NCBI GenBank assembly: GCA_963789495.1
Contig: CAWBLP010000034.1
Location: 1-59,649, forward strand
Direction: 5' to 3'
Source: CAWBLP01 sp963789495
GTDB lineage: Bacteria > Pseudomonadota > Alphaproteobacteria > Acetobacterales > Acetobacteraceae
DNA length: 59,649 nucleotides
Shown here: one piece after another, positions 8,694-17,676 of the stretch
How the letters are laid out: each line of letters begins with the position of its first letter
Position numbering within the stretch: position 1 is the first letter of the stretch
Translations under genes and position numbers: made by a program
The notes under the pieces: model-generated
The model's input: only the letters and a program-made list of their open reading frames with translations
Database searches by the model: none
Told to the model about the DNA's origin: nothing

Positions 8694-10142
8694 TCAGGCC
8701 TCGATCCTGACGTACTCGAAATTGCCTGGCTTGTTGTCGATGCCGATACGCGGCGGGGCGATCCAGGACGCGTAGCCGCCGGGCTCGCGCACCGGCCGCA
8801 TCAGGCTTTCGACAAAGCGATTGTCGTCGGTCGAGGGCAGCATCGTCTCCCGCCGGTTCTGCCATTCGGCCGCGTCGATCAATCGACCCTCGGTATCGGC
8901 GTGCGTCGCCGAAAACTCGCCGATCCGCCGGTTGAACGCGACATGCGGCAAGGTGATGCGGAAGGCGATGCCGGCGCGTTCCAGCACGCGGTTCCAGCGC
9001 GTGACGCCGGCGGTCGCGTCCTGCACGAAGTCGTCGCGCAGGCGCATGTTCAGCGAGGACAGCGCCGGCACATCCTCCCGTACAACGACACCATCCTTCA
9101 GCCGCAGCACCGGATAGGTGCCGGTGGTCAGCACGTGATCGTCAGTCAGCCTGTCCTCGCGATAGCGACCCTTCAGGCCGGAATTGAAGAGATTGGCGGC
9201 ATTGGTGCTGATCTCGTTGCCGAACAGGTCGAGTGTCAGGGAGAAGTGCAGGTTCGCCTTCTTCTGGATGGTTGGCAGGTCGATCACGCCGAGCGCGCGA
9301 ATTCGTTCGATGTCGGTCGGATTGTCGATGCCGGCTTCACGCATCGCCTCGCAGGTGCGCTGGATGATGCGCTGCACGCCGGTCTCGCCGACGAACATGT
9401 GGTGCGCTTCCTCGGTCAGCATGAAGCGGCAGGTGCGTGACAACGGATCGAAACCGGATTGTGCCAGCGCCGCCAGCTGCATCTTGCCGTCGCGATCGGT
9501 GAAGAAGGTGAACATGAAGAAGGACAGCCAGTCCGGCGTGCGTTCGTTGAACGCGCCCAGCATGCGCGGGCTGTCGGTGTCGCCGGAGCGGCGGCGGAGC
9601 AGCTCTTCCGCTTCCTCCCGGCCGTCACGTCCGAAATATTTCTGCAGCAGGTAGACCATCGCCCAGAGGTGGCGGCCCTCCTCGACATTCACCTGGAACA
9701 GGTTGCGCAGGTCGTACAGGGACGGCGCGGTGGCACCGAGGTGGCGTTGCTGTTCCACGCTGGCGGGTTCGGTATCGCCCTGGATCACCAGCAGGCGGCG
9801 CAGCATGGCGCGATGCTCGCCGGGAACTTCTTGCCAGGCCGGCTCGCCCTTGTGGGCGCCGAACGGGACTTTGCGGCCCTCCACCTGAGGCGCCAGCAAC
9901 ACGCCCCATTTGTAGTCCGGCATGCGCACATAGTCGAACTTCGCCCAGCCTTCCGCGCCAACGCCGACCGCGGTGCGCAGATACACCAGGCTGTCCTGAA
10001 ATCCTTCAGGTCCCATCTGCTTCCACCAGTCGATGTAGCCGGGATGCCAGGTCTCCAGCGCCTTGCGCACGCGTGCGTCGTCGGCCAGCCCGACATTGTT
10101 CGGGATCAGCCCGTCGTAATCCACGATCAGTCCGTCAGGCAT
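8694..10142 (-). CDS. boxB: Benzoyl-CoA 2,3-epoxidase, BoxB subunit
   Basis: Diiron oxygenase of the aerobic benzoyl-CoA (box) pathway, which epoxidises benzoyl-CoA at positions 2 and 3. The 482-residue length fits the family (about 475). Metal-binding ExxH motifs are visible at EEGRH (residues 154-158) and in the LTEEAHHMFVG segment. Other family stretches are LRTAVGVGAEGWAKFDYVRM, MPDYKWGVLLAP and WNRVLERAGIAF. BoxB needs an electron donor, the reductase BoxA, which I do not see in the window. boxC lies 157 bases upstream in the same direction. The frame is intact. Confidence 0.93.
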   Translation of the reverse strand: MPDGLIVDYDGLIPNNVGLADDARVRKALETWHPGYIDWWKQMGPEGFQDSLVYLRTAVGVGAEGWAKFDYVRMPDYKWGVLLAPQVEGRKVPFGAHKGEPAWQEVPGEHRAMLRRLLVIQGDTEPASVEQQRHLGATAPSLYDLRNLFQVNVEEGRHLWAMVYLLQKYFGRDGREEAEELLRRRSGDTDSPRMLGAFNERTPDWLSFFMFTFFTDRDGKMQLAALAQSGFDPLSRTCRFMLTEEAHHMFVGETGVQRIIQRTCEAMREAGIDNPTDIERIRALGVIDLPTIQKKANLHFSLTLDLFGNEISTNAANLFNSGLKGRYREDRLTDDHVLTTGTYPVLRLKDGVVVREDVPALSSLNMRLRDDFVQDATAGVTRWNRVLERAGIAFRITLPHVAFNRRIGEFSATHADTEGRLIDAAEWQNRRETMLPSTDDNRFVESLMRPVREPGGYASWIAPPRIGIDNKPGNFEYVRIEA

Positions 10143-10299
10143 GGCGACACTCCATAAGATGCCGGTTCATTCAGTCGTGGGCAGGCGCCGAGTTCTTCCC
10201 TTTCTGGCCGGGCTTGACCTCGGCAATCTGCCCGGTCACCGCCCATCCCAATCGTTCCGGGCGTGGCGGCCGACGCCAGTCCCGCGCCCGTGACACCCC

Positions 10300-11943
10300 T
10301 CACACGCGTTCGCCGGTGAACTCGGGCCGCATCCCGCTGCCGTACCGCTTCAACGAGCCCGCTTCACCCACCGCGCTCGGCCGCTGAAAAATCCAGTTCT
10401 GCCACGCCGTCAACCGACCGAAGATCCGTGTCTCCATCGTCTCCGGCCCGGCGAAGCGCAGATTCGCCTCCATCCCGGTCAACGCATCCGGCGAGAACGA
10501 GGCCCGCTCCTCCAGCATCACCCGCACTTCGTCGTCCCAATCCGTGGCGTCATACGCTGCGGTGACCAGCCCGCATTCCTCCGCCTCCACCGCATCCAGC
10601 GCTTCACCGATCCGCGCCTGTGCGGCCGTGACACTGTCCGGTTCGCCAAGGAAGCGCGTGGCCAGCCGGGTCAGCCCATTGCCCATCGGGTAGCAGCCGA
10701 AGTTCAGCGGCGACAGGCGCAGCGTTGCCGGCGCATCATTCCCCCCATCGCGTATACCCGAAAACATCACCGCGCGGTCCGCGGCGAACGCGAGTTCCGC
10801 GAGCGTGCCGGCGAAGCAGCTTCCCGGCTCGATCTGTGCCACCAGGCTGCGCGAGGTCACGTCGATCCGTTTCAGCACGCGCTTCAGCAGCAGTCGGATC
10901 TCGCGCACCAGCCAGTCATCGCGGTGACGGTCCAGCAACGCATCGACAGCCAGCACGGCATCCGCATCGCCCAGCGAGCGGAACACGATCAGCCCCAGTT
11001 CCGGCTCGTTCAGCCGCAGATGCAGGATCGCGTCGTCGAGCGCACGGGCCATCGCCAGCGGCCAGAATGCCGCCCCCATCGCGTGAATGCCGGCGAGGTC
11101 CGCCGGCAGGTCGGTGGGTCCAAAAATGGCGATCTCCGCACGGCGTTGCGCGCGATGCAGCGCGACGCGCACATGCGGATACTGCACGCTGTCCTCCGCC
11201 ATCACGCGATCCAGTCGCGGCAGCGCGATGCCGCGTGCCGCCGGGGGCTCGCTCGCACCGGCAAACTGCAAGGCCCGCTCTCGCAGCTTTGCCTCCCATG
11301 CCGAGGGTGACACCACCTCATCCACCAGTCGCCATTGCACTGCGCGGCGGCCGCGCACGCCTTCCTCGGTGGTGCAGAACACGTCGGCCAGGTCGCGCCG
11401 CACCTTGCGCTTGTCGGTCAGCCGGGTCAGCCCGCCGGTCCCCGGCAGCACCGCCAGCAACGGCAGTTCCGGCAGCGACACGGATGCGCGCCGGTCGTCG
11501 ATCAGCATGACGTAATCGGCGGTAACCGCCAGCTCGTATCCGCCGCCGGCGGCGCTGCCGTTGATCGCCGCGATATAGCGCTGGCCGGAGTTTTCGCTGG
11601 CATCCTCGATCGCCAGCCGCGTTTCGTTGGTGAACTTGCAGAAATTCACCTTGTGGCCGTGCGAGGCCAGACCGAGCATGCGGATGTTGGCACCGGCGCA
11701 GAACACGTTGGGTTTGGCGGAACGCAGGACAACGCTGCGGATTTCCGGATGTTCGAAGCGCAGCCGCTGCACGGCGTCGGCCAGCTCGATGTCCACGCTC
11801 AAATCGTACGAGTTCAGCTTCAACTCGTAGCCAGGGAACAATCCGCCGGCGGGATCGACATCCATCGTCAACTGCGCGATCGGCCCGTCGAAATCGAGTT
11901 TCCAGTGCCGGTAGCGACCCGGCTCGGTCTGGAAATCGATCAT
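10300..11943 (-). CDS. boxC: 2,3-epoxybenzoyl-CoA dihydrolase BoxC
   Basis: Opens the epoxidised ring of benzoyl-CoA using two waters and releases formate, giving an unsaturated semialdehyde-CoA. The 547-residue protein has a tandem crotonase fold. The first crotonase core has RSVVLRSAKPNVFCAGANIRML and the oxyanion glycines INGSAAGGGYELAVTADYV, followed by LPELPLLAVLPGTGGLTRL. The tail ends FGRLTAWQNWIFQRPSAVGE, typical of BoxC. Start ATG 11943 (MIDFQTEPG) overlaps the stop of the preceding hydrolase gene by 4 bases, supporting an operon. Longer in-frame sequence upstream belongs to a different frame of that hydrolase. Confidence 0.92.
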   Translation of the reverse strand: MIDFQTEPGRYRHWKLDFDGPIAQLTMDVDPAGGLFPGYELKLNSYDLSVDIELADAVQRLRFEHPEIRSVVLRSAKPNVFCAGANIRMLGLASHGHKVNFCKFTNETRLAIEDASENSGQRYIAAINGSAAGGGYELAVTADYVMLIDDRRASVSLPELPLLAVLPGTGGLTRLTDKRKVRRDLADVFCTTEEGVRGRRAVQWRLVDEVVSPSAWEAKLRERALQFAGASEPPAARGIALPRLDRVMAEDSVQYPHVRVALHRAQRRAEIAIFGPTDLPADLAGIHAMGAAFWPLAMARALDDAILHLRLNEPELGLIVFRSLGDADAVLAVDALLDRHRDDWLVREIRLLLKRVLKRIDVTSRSLVAQIEPGSCFAGTLAELAFAADRAVMFSGIRDGGNDAPATLRLSPLNFGCYPMGNGLTRLATRFLGEPDSVTAAQARIGEALDAVEAEECGLVTAAYDATDWDDEVRVMLEERASFSPDALTGMEANLRFAGPETMETRIFGRLTAWQNWIFQRPSAVGEAGSLKRYGSGMRPEFTGERV

Positions 11944-12736
11944 GCCGCCACCTCCCGCAGGCGTGCCGCGACAAACTGCGTGATTTCCCTCAGCGTTGCC
12001 TCCTTGGCTTCCAGATGCGGCGCGTGGCGCGCGCCGGCGATGAGCCGGACCGCTACCGGTACTCCGCGTGACGCTGCAGCACGCGCAACTGTTCCTCGCT
12101 CCCGTACGGATCGGCTGCCCCCTGCAACGCCAGGATCGGCACGCGGATGCGCGGCAGGTATTCCGTGATGTCGAAGGCACGAAACCGCGGATCGAGCCAG
12201 GCGCCGTTCCAGCCGTGGAACGCCACGTCCACATCGCGATGATGCCGCGCCAGCCGATGCCGCAGCTCGCCCTGCGCATAGTCGCGGCCGATCTGTTCGA
12301 TGCTGGCGATGTTGAGGTCCTCGACGAAGAAATGCGCGGCGATCAGTACCAGGCCGCGCAGCCTTATATCCTGCGTTGCGCCGGCATGGATGGCGGCGAT
12401 CGATCCGCCATCGGAATGCCCGATCGGGATCACCTGCCGCGCGCCGATCGCGTCCAGCACACGGGGCAGCACCTGCAACGCCTCGTCATGCATATAGCGC
12501 ATCGGCCGCGGCAGCGGCACCGGATCCGACTGGCCGTAGCCGAAGCGCGACTAGGCAAACACGCCGCAACCCGTCGCCTCGGCCAGGCGCTGCGGCACGT
12601 CGCGCCACAGACCAACGCTGCCCAGCCCTTCATGCAGCAGAACCAGGGTCGGGGCATGCTCCGGCGGCGGACCCCACCAGGCGGTTTCCAGCGACCGCCC
12701 ATCCAGCACCAGCCGATTGCCCGCTCCCTCGCGCAT
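11940..12736 (-). pseudogene. Alpha/beta hydrolase, broken by an in-frame stop and a frameshift
   Basis: Alpha/beta-hydrolase lying between the CoA ligase and boxC. From ATG 12736, overlapping the ligase stop (TGATG), it reads MREGAGNRLVLDGRSLETAWW and LVLLHEGLGSVGLWRDVPQ. A TAG at 12551-12553 interrupts CGVFA*SRFGYGQSD, where the family would have Trp (TGG). The nucleophile region IPIGHSDGGSIAAIHAG and the acid region VPILALQGAADPYG follow. A shift near 12055 separates them from the tail RLIAGARHAPHLEAKEATLREI, which carries the His and ends on the TGA at 11940 overlapping boxC. A CoA-thioester or ring-fission hydrolase is plausible. Sequence error or true inactivation cannot be separated here. 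Confidence 0.72.
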
Positions 12737-14314
12737 CAGGTTTCCCGCAGCCGGAAGCGCTGGATCTTGCCGGTCGCGGTCTTCGGCAGGCTGTCCACGA
12801 ACTCGACCCAGCGCGGATATTTCCACACGCCGATGCGGTCCTTCACATGCGTCTTCAGCAGTTCCTTCACGGTGTCCGCGTCCTGGTCGCGCGCAGCCTC
12901 CTGCAGGATGACGAAGGCTTTCGGCTTGGTCAGCCCGTCACGATCCTTGGCACCGATCACCGCGGCTTCCAGCACGGCAGGATGCGACACCAACGCGTCC
13001 TCGACCTCGAACGGTGACACCCACATGCCGCTCACCTTCAGCATCTCGTCGCTGCGGCCGCAGTAGCGATAATACCCGTCGGCATCGCGGATATAGCTGT
13101 CGCCGGTATAGGTCCATTCACCGCGGAAGGTGCGGCGGGTCTTGTCCCGCTGGTTCCAGTATCCGTCGGCGGCTGACGGCCCGTGCACCATCAGCTCGCC
13201 CACCTCGCCATGCGGCAGTCGGCCGGTCATGCTCGTCCAGGATGCGAACCTGGTATCCCGGCACCGGCTTGCCGCTGGTCCCGTAACGAATGTCGTCCGG
13301 GCGGTTGGAGACGAAGATGTGCAGCATCTCGGTCGAGCCGATGCCGTCCAGGATGTCCACCCCCACCATCTCGCGCCAGCGCTGGCCGACTGTCTCGGGC
13401 AGCGCTTCGCCGGCCGAAATGCAGCGGCGCAGCCGGTCGGAGCCGGCACCTGGCCCGATGCGCGGATGCGCGAGCAGGGCCGCGTACAGCGTCGGCACGC
13501 CGCCGAACATCGTCGGCCGGTGGCGCTGCATGGTGGCGAGCACGGCATCTGGCGTCGGACGATCCGGCAGCAGCACGGCGGCGGCGCCGACCGCCATCGG
13601 GAAGGTCAGGCTGTTGCCCAGCCCATAGGCATGGAACGCCTTGGCGGCGGAGAACATCAGGTCGGAGCGGCCCAGTTGCAGCACCTGCGCGGCATAGGTG
13701 TCCGCGGTGTGCCGCAGGCTGGCATGCACGTGCCGGACGCCCTTCGGCGCGCCGGTAGAGCCCGAAGAATACAGCCAGAACGCCACCTCGTCCGGTGACG
13801 CTGCGGCGGTGGGCTCGTCCGGATCACCGCCAGCCAGAAATTCCGGCATGCCGATCTGGCGCGGGTCGTCGATCGCGCGAGGCGGCGTGCCGTCCGGCGC
13901 CACCAGGATGATCCGGCGCAGGGCCGGTACGTCGCGCAGCACCGGCAGCAGCGCCGCGGCCAGCGGCGCCGCGATCACCACCGCCTCCGCGCGGCTGTCG
14001 GCCAGGATGTAGCCGACCACATCCTGGGTCAGCAGCGTGTTGATCGGGACCGGAATGATGCCGGCCCGCATGGCGCCCCAGAAGGCGATCGGGAAATCGA
14101 TCGTGTCCGGCAGCAGCAGCGCGACCCGTCGCTCCCGCCCGATGCCGGCCGCGCGCAGGGCGGAGGCGAAGCGGCGCGTGGACTGATCCAGTGCCGCGTA
14201 GGTCAGGATGCGCCAGGGATCAACGAAAACCGGCGCATCGCCGCGGCCCTCGCGCAGATGGCGGTCGATGAACCAATCGACCGCATTGCCGGTCGCCGGA
14301 TGCTCCTGGACCAT
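12736..14314 (-). CDS. Benzoate-CoA ligase family protein (one frameshift)
   Basis: AMP-forming acyl-CoA synthetase that would activate benzoate to benzoyl-CoA, the first step of the box pathway. The N-terminal part from ATG 14314 includes the AMP-binding P-loop FWLYSSGSTGAPKGVRHVH, GVPTLYAALLAHP and DGIGSTEMLHIFVSN. After the hinge the frame changes at about 13230, and the C-terminal part continues GEVGELMVHGPSAADGYWN, WTYTGDSYIRDADGYY, RSDEMLKVSGMWVSPFEVE and the catalytic lysine region LPKTATGKIQRFRL. The two halves make a normal protein of about 525 residues, so one base is probably missing or added. It is the first gene of the ligase-hydrolase-boxC-boxB run. An aminobenzoate substrate is an alternative. 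Confidence 0.85.
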
Positions 14315-14380
14315 GACTCCCCGCCTCCATCCCGCCGGCAGGATAGTCTATCTCGGGACCGGCTTCACGCCCTGCCCGCG

Positions 14381-14519
14381 CCGTGCATCCACGCTTGTGG
14401 TGGGATGTGGCAAGCGTCGGGGGCGTTGCCCCCGAAACCCCCATCAAGGGGCGCTGCCCCTTGCATGCCCGCCAAGGGCCCGACGCTTACTGCACCCCAC
14501 CACAAGCGTGGATGCACGG
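14381..14519. repeat. 139-bp nested palindromic element
   Basis: A perfect 24-bp inverted repeat (14381-14404 with 14496-14519) encloses a second 10-bp pair AAGCGTCGGG/CCCGACGCTT (14412-14421, 14479-14488). Inside that lie two small hairpins, GGGGGC-gtt-GCCCCC (14419-14433) and CAAGGGGC-gct-GCCCCTTG (14445-14463). It lies between two genes on the same strand. Related pieces occur at 7587-7626 and 15970-16001, so it belongs to a dispersed family. It may stop transcription or be a mobile palindromic unit. Confidence 0.8.
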
Positions 14520-14520
14520 C

Positions 14521-15813
14521 TCAGGCGGCGGCGCGCGTGGCCTGGTGGATCACCTCATCCAGTGCCGGCTTCACCTCACGCTGGAAGCGGTCGAGTGTCT
14601 CGATCACCACATCCTTCGGCGTCTGCGCGTAGTGGTTGATCAGTGTGATGTATTCGGCGGGGAACACCTGCCACTGCGCCATCAGCTCGCGCCGCACCTC
14701 CTCCACCGTGCCGAACACGAACAGCCCGGAATTCACCAGCGAGCCGAAATAGTCGTCGTTCTCCACCTTGCGGCGGCCCATGGCGGCGTAGAAGTTCTTC
14801 CAGATGTCCAGATCGTAGTTGCGGATGCGCTCCAGCGCGTCCTCGCGCGTCTTGCCGATCTGAATCCACCGCACCATGCACTGGTTCTGGCCGGGCAGGA
14901 ACGACCGGCCATGTTGCGCCGCCGCCTTGCGGTAGTGCTCCGCCAACGGACCCGCCGCCTGGATGCCGGTGAAATAGGTCGGCACAAACCCGTGCTTGCC
15001 GCAGAAGGCGATGGTGTCCGGGCTGCCGCTGCCGGACACGAACACCGGCGGATGCGGCTGTGTGTAAGGCGCCGGCGCGACCGACACGCGCCTGGTATGG
15101 CCCTGAGCGTCCACCTCACCCGGCGCGCCGAATTTCTGCGTCACGCCGGCGCGGGCCAGCGGCCAGTCATCGACCCCGGTATCATACGGGTAGGGGATCT
15201 GCCAGTTGTCGCTCCTGTGGTCGAAGCTCTCCTGGGTCCACGCCTTCACCATGATCTCGACATGGTCCTCGAAGATGCGGCGGTTCTTCGCGTCGTCGTC
15301 GATATCCTTTTGAACCGTGGTGGCGGTGGAGAATCCCGCCGCCTGAGTCTGCGGGTTGTACACTGCCGCGGTCGGTGACTTGGTGGCGCGGGTGCCGAAA
15401 TGCTGGCCGATCACGTTGGTCCAGCGCGACTGATAGCCGCGCGCCAGTCCGACGAAGGTGCGGCCCTTCGCCAGATGACTCAGCACCGCGGTCTCCTCGG
15501 CCACGCGCACCGGATTGTGCGTCGCCATCACGTAGCCGAGCACGCCGACATTGATCCGCTTGGTGATCGCGGCCCAGTAAGCCTGGATGGCGCTCGGCGC
15601 CGGCGCGACCTCATACCCCTCCGACCAGAAATGGTGCTCGATCGTGCCCACGCCCCACAGCCCCATCTCGTCGGCCGCACGCACGATGTCCGAGGCACCG
15701 TGGATCGCGGCGTGATATCGCTCCCGGTTGCGGCCGATCGGGCGCAACGCCGCGCGCTCCGCCTCGTCCTTCGCCGGCATCACGGGATAGATGATGGTCA
15801 TCGGCTTCAGCAT
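14521..15813 (-). CDS. LLM-class flavin-dependent oxidoreductase (luciferase-like)
   Basis: Bacterial-luciferase-like flavin monooxygenase of about 430 residues. Visible family blocks are ASDIVRAADEMGLWGVGTIEHHFW, VGVLGYVMATHNPVRVAEETAVL, GRTFVGLARGYQSRW and PPVFVSGSGSPDTIAFCGKHGF. The C-terminal half has the helical block FGTVEEVRRELMAQWQ. It would use reduced flavin and oxygen on an unknown organic substrate. I chose ATG 15813 (MLKPMTIIY), which has a GGAGA ribosome-binding site about 8 bases ahead; a longer start at 15864 adds 17 unlikely residues. It lies upstream of the benzoate-CoA ligase on the same strand but is separated from it by the nested palindrome, so co-transcription is uncertain. 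Confidence 0.88.
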   Translation of the reverse strand: MLKPMTIIYPVMPAKDEAERAALRPIGRNRERYHAAIHGASDIVRAADEMGLWGVGTIEHHFWSEGYEVAPAPSAIQAYWAAITKRINVGVLGYVMATHNPVRVAEETAVLSHLAKGRTFVGLARGYQSRWTNVIGQHFGTRATKSPTAAVYNPQTQAAGFSTATTVQKDIDDDAKNRRIFEDHVEIMVKAWTQESFDHRSDNWQIPYPYDTGVDDWPLARAGVTQKFGAPGEVDAQGHTRRVSVAPAPYTQPHPPVFVSGSGSPDTIAFCGKHGFVPTYFTGIQAAGPLAEHYRKAAAQHGRSFLPGQNQCMVRWIQIGKTREDALERIRNYDLDIWKNFYAAMGRRKVENDDYFGSLVNSGLFVFGTVEEVRRELMAQWQVFPAEYITLINHYAQTPKDVVIETLDRFQREVKPALDEVIHQATRAAA

Positions 15814-15969
15814 CTGCGGCGATCTCCGAATGGCGTGAGTCCGGGCCGGCTTGCTTATGCGCACCTACTTACTCATGCGTGTCTCTACGATACCATTCGG
15901 TAGGAACGCGTCAATCGCGGCGGCAGGGCCGCGTCGATCGGGCCGCCCCGCAGGACTTCGCAGCCCGTG

Positions 15970-16001
15970 CCCCGCATCCCGCCACAACCGTGGATGCGGG
16001 G
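15970..16001. repeat. Short copy of the intergenic palindrome
   Basis: CCCCGCATCC (15970-15979) pairs with GGATGCGGGG (15992-16001) around the loop CGCCACAACCGT. The loop and right arm resemble the right arm of the element at 14381-14519 (CCACAAGCGTGGATGC), so this is a truncated relative. It lies between the D-aminopeptidase stop and the monooxygenase start. Confidence 0.55.
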
Positions 16002-16025
16002 TATGGAAGCGGACCCGGCTTCGGG

Positions 16026-17588
16026 TCAGGCAATGCGGGCGTAGCGCAGGCCGCGCGCGAGCCAGCATCCCACCTCTGCGTGCACGACCGCCGTCGATGC
16101 ATCGCGGCGGAATGCCAGCGTCCAGTCGCCGGGCGGCGTGTGGTCCAGCGCGCGCGGGCAGGGCAGGGCCCAGAGATCCGGCCCGATCGGGTCGAGCAGC
16201 TCCATGCGCCCCTGGCCTAGGAACCCCGAGAAGCCGCCATACAACGCGCCGCCGGCGTCGCTGACGGTCAGCTCCGCATTCAGCTCCTCGCAATGGTAAC
16301 GGCCGGCGACATCCAGCGACGCGGGCCCATCGGCCGGCTGCAGCCGGGTGGACTGGTTGTCGTGCGGCCGGTCCATCCACAGCCCGTCATCCGCCGGCCG
16401 CAACCGTGTCCCGCCGTCGCCGGCCGACCCATCGGGCTGCAGATCGAGGCGTTCCGCCGAGTGGCCGTAGCGCAGCCGCACCCGTCCCGGTTCGGCCGCA
16501 TCGATGCGCGCCGCCAGCCCGGTTTCCGCCTCGGTGTAGGCGCCCAGCCAGTCCGGCATCGGCATCGGCGGTGGCGTCGCCGGCGCGGTCTCACCCACCA
16601 CCGCCCGCAGCACGTCCACCGCCGCCTGATGCGCGTCCGACAAATGGTTGAACAGCACTACGACGGAGACGCGCTCCTCCGGCAGATACATCCGATGGCT
16701 GCGCCAGCCGCGCAGCGCGCCGCCATGGCCGGTGACGGCGCGGCCCAGCTCGGGGGATCGGTTCAGGCCGAAGCCGTAGCTGGCGGGCGTGCCATCCGCG
16801 AAGCACACCGGGGCGGCGAGGCGCTGGTACAGCGCGCCCGGATCATCGCGTGTGGCGTCGATCCAACGTTCCCAGGCGATCATGTCGTCGAGGCTGGCAC
16901 CAAGCCCGGCGTCACCGGTCCACAGGATGCGGTTCTCGGCGGCGCGGAACCCGGTGGCCTGGGAACCCTCATAGCCTTGCGTGCCGTCCGGCATCGCGCT
17001 GGTGTCGGCCGCCAGCAATGCGGTCTCCATCCCGGCGGGCGCAAAAATGCGGCTGCGCAGCAGTTCGGCAAAACTGCGGCCGGTGCGCTGCTGCACCAGC
17101 TCCGCCAGCAGTCGGAAATTCTGGTTGACGTAGGAGTAGCGCGTGCCGGGCGTGAATTGCAGCGTCCTTGTGCCGGCGATCACGCGGGCGGCCTCGGCGT
17201 CACCGAACGGCGCCTCGACCGGCGAGCCGTGCAGCATCGCCACCGCCCAATAGTCGCGCAGGCCCGACTGGTTGTGACACAGCTGCAGCACGCTCGGCGG
17301 AGGCTGCTGCAGCAGCTTCAGGCGGTCGCGCAGGTCGGCGTCCAGCACCGAGGGATCGGGGAATGCATCGAGCAGCAGCGCGCAGGTGAACTGCTTGGTG
17401 ATGGAGCACATGCGGAACAGCGTGCGCGGCGTGAACGGGATGCGCCGTTCGGCATTGGCCCAGCCCCAGCTTTGGCGGGCCAGCACTTCCCCGGCCCGCA
17501 GCACGGCGACGGCGCCGCCGGGACCGGGATAGGCGCGCGGCAGGGCCGCAAGCGCGCGGTCGAGGCCGACAGGCTGAGGCTGGGTCAT
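16026..17588 (-). CDS. dap: D-aminopeptidase (penicillin-recognising serine hydrolase)
   Basis: Serine hydrolase of the beta-lactamase/penicillin-binding fold that removes N-terminal D-amino acids from peptides. The 520-residue length equals that of Ochrobactrum D-aminopeptidase, and the catalytic motifs fall at the same positions: Ser62-x-x-Lys65 in CSITK, Tyr153 in YSYVN, and a HGG motif in TGHGGALRGW. Two small C-terminal beta-barrel domains follow (from about residue 330), which in the known enzyme shape the substrate pocket. No signal peptide is seen, so it is probably cytoplasmic. It is downstream of the flavodoxin-UbiA fusion and anmK on the same strand, suggesting a link with cell-wall peptide recycling, which is an inference. 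Confidence 0.85.
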   Translation of the reverse strand: MTQPQPVGLDRALAALPRAYPGPGGAVAVLRAGEVLARQSWGWANAERRIPFTPRTLFRMCSITKQFTCALLLDAFPDPSVLDADLRDRLKLLQQPPPSVLQLCHNQSGLRDYWAVAMLHGSPVEAPFGDAEAARVIAGTRTLQFTPGTRYSYVNQNFRLLAELVQQRTGRSFAELLRSRIFAPAGMETALLAADTSAMPDGTQGYEGSQATGFRAAENRILWTGDAGLGASLDDMIAWERWIDATRDDPGALYQRLAAPVCFADGTPASYGFGLNRSPELGRAVTGHGGALRGWRSHRMYLPEERVSVVVLFNHLSDAHQAAVDVLRAVVGETAPATPPPMPMPDWLGAYTEAETGLAARIDAAEPGRVRLRYGHSAERLDLQPDGSAGDGGTRLRPADDGLWMDRPHDNQSTRLQPADGPASLDVAGRYHCEELNAELTVSDAGGALYGGFSGFLGQGRMELLDPIGPDLWALPCPRALDHTPPGDWTLAFRRDASTAVVHAEVGCWLARGLRYARIA

Positions 17589-17676
17589 CGGCGCAGTGTC
17601 GCGCGGGGCGGCGCCGGAGGTAAAGCCGGGATAGAGCCAGTGATTGCGCCATCCAGCGCGGCGCGGCAGCCGCCGA

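Noticed and set aside
8643..10157. Plus-strand open frames across boxB
   Set aside because: Antisense to a well-conserved enzyme; no start signal or protein features.
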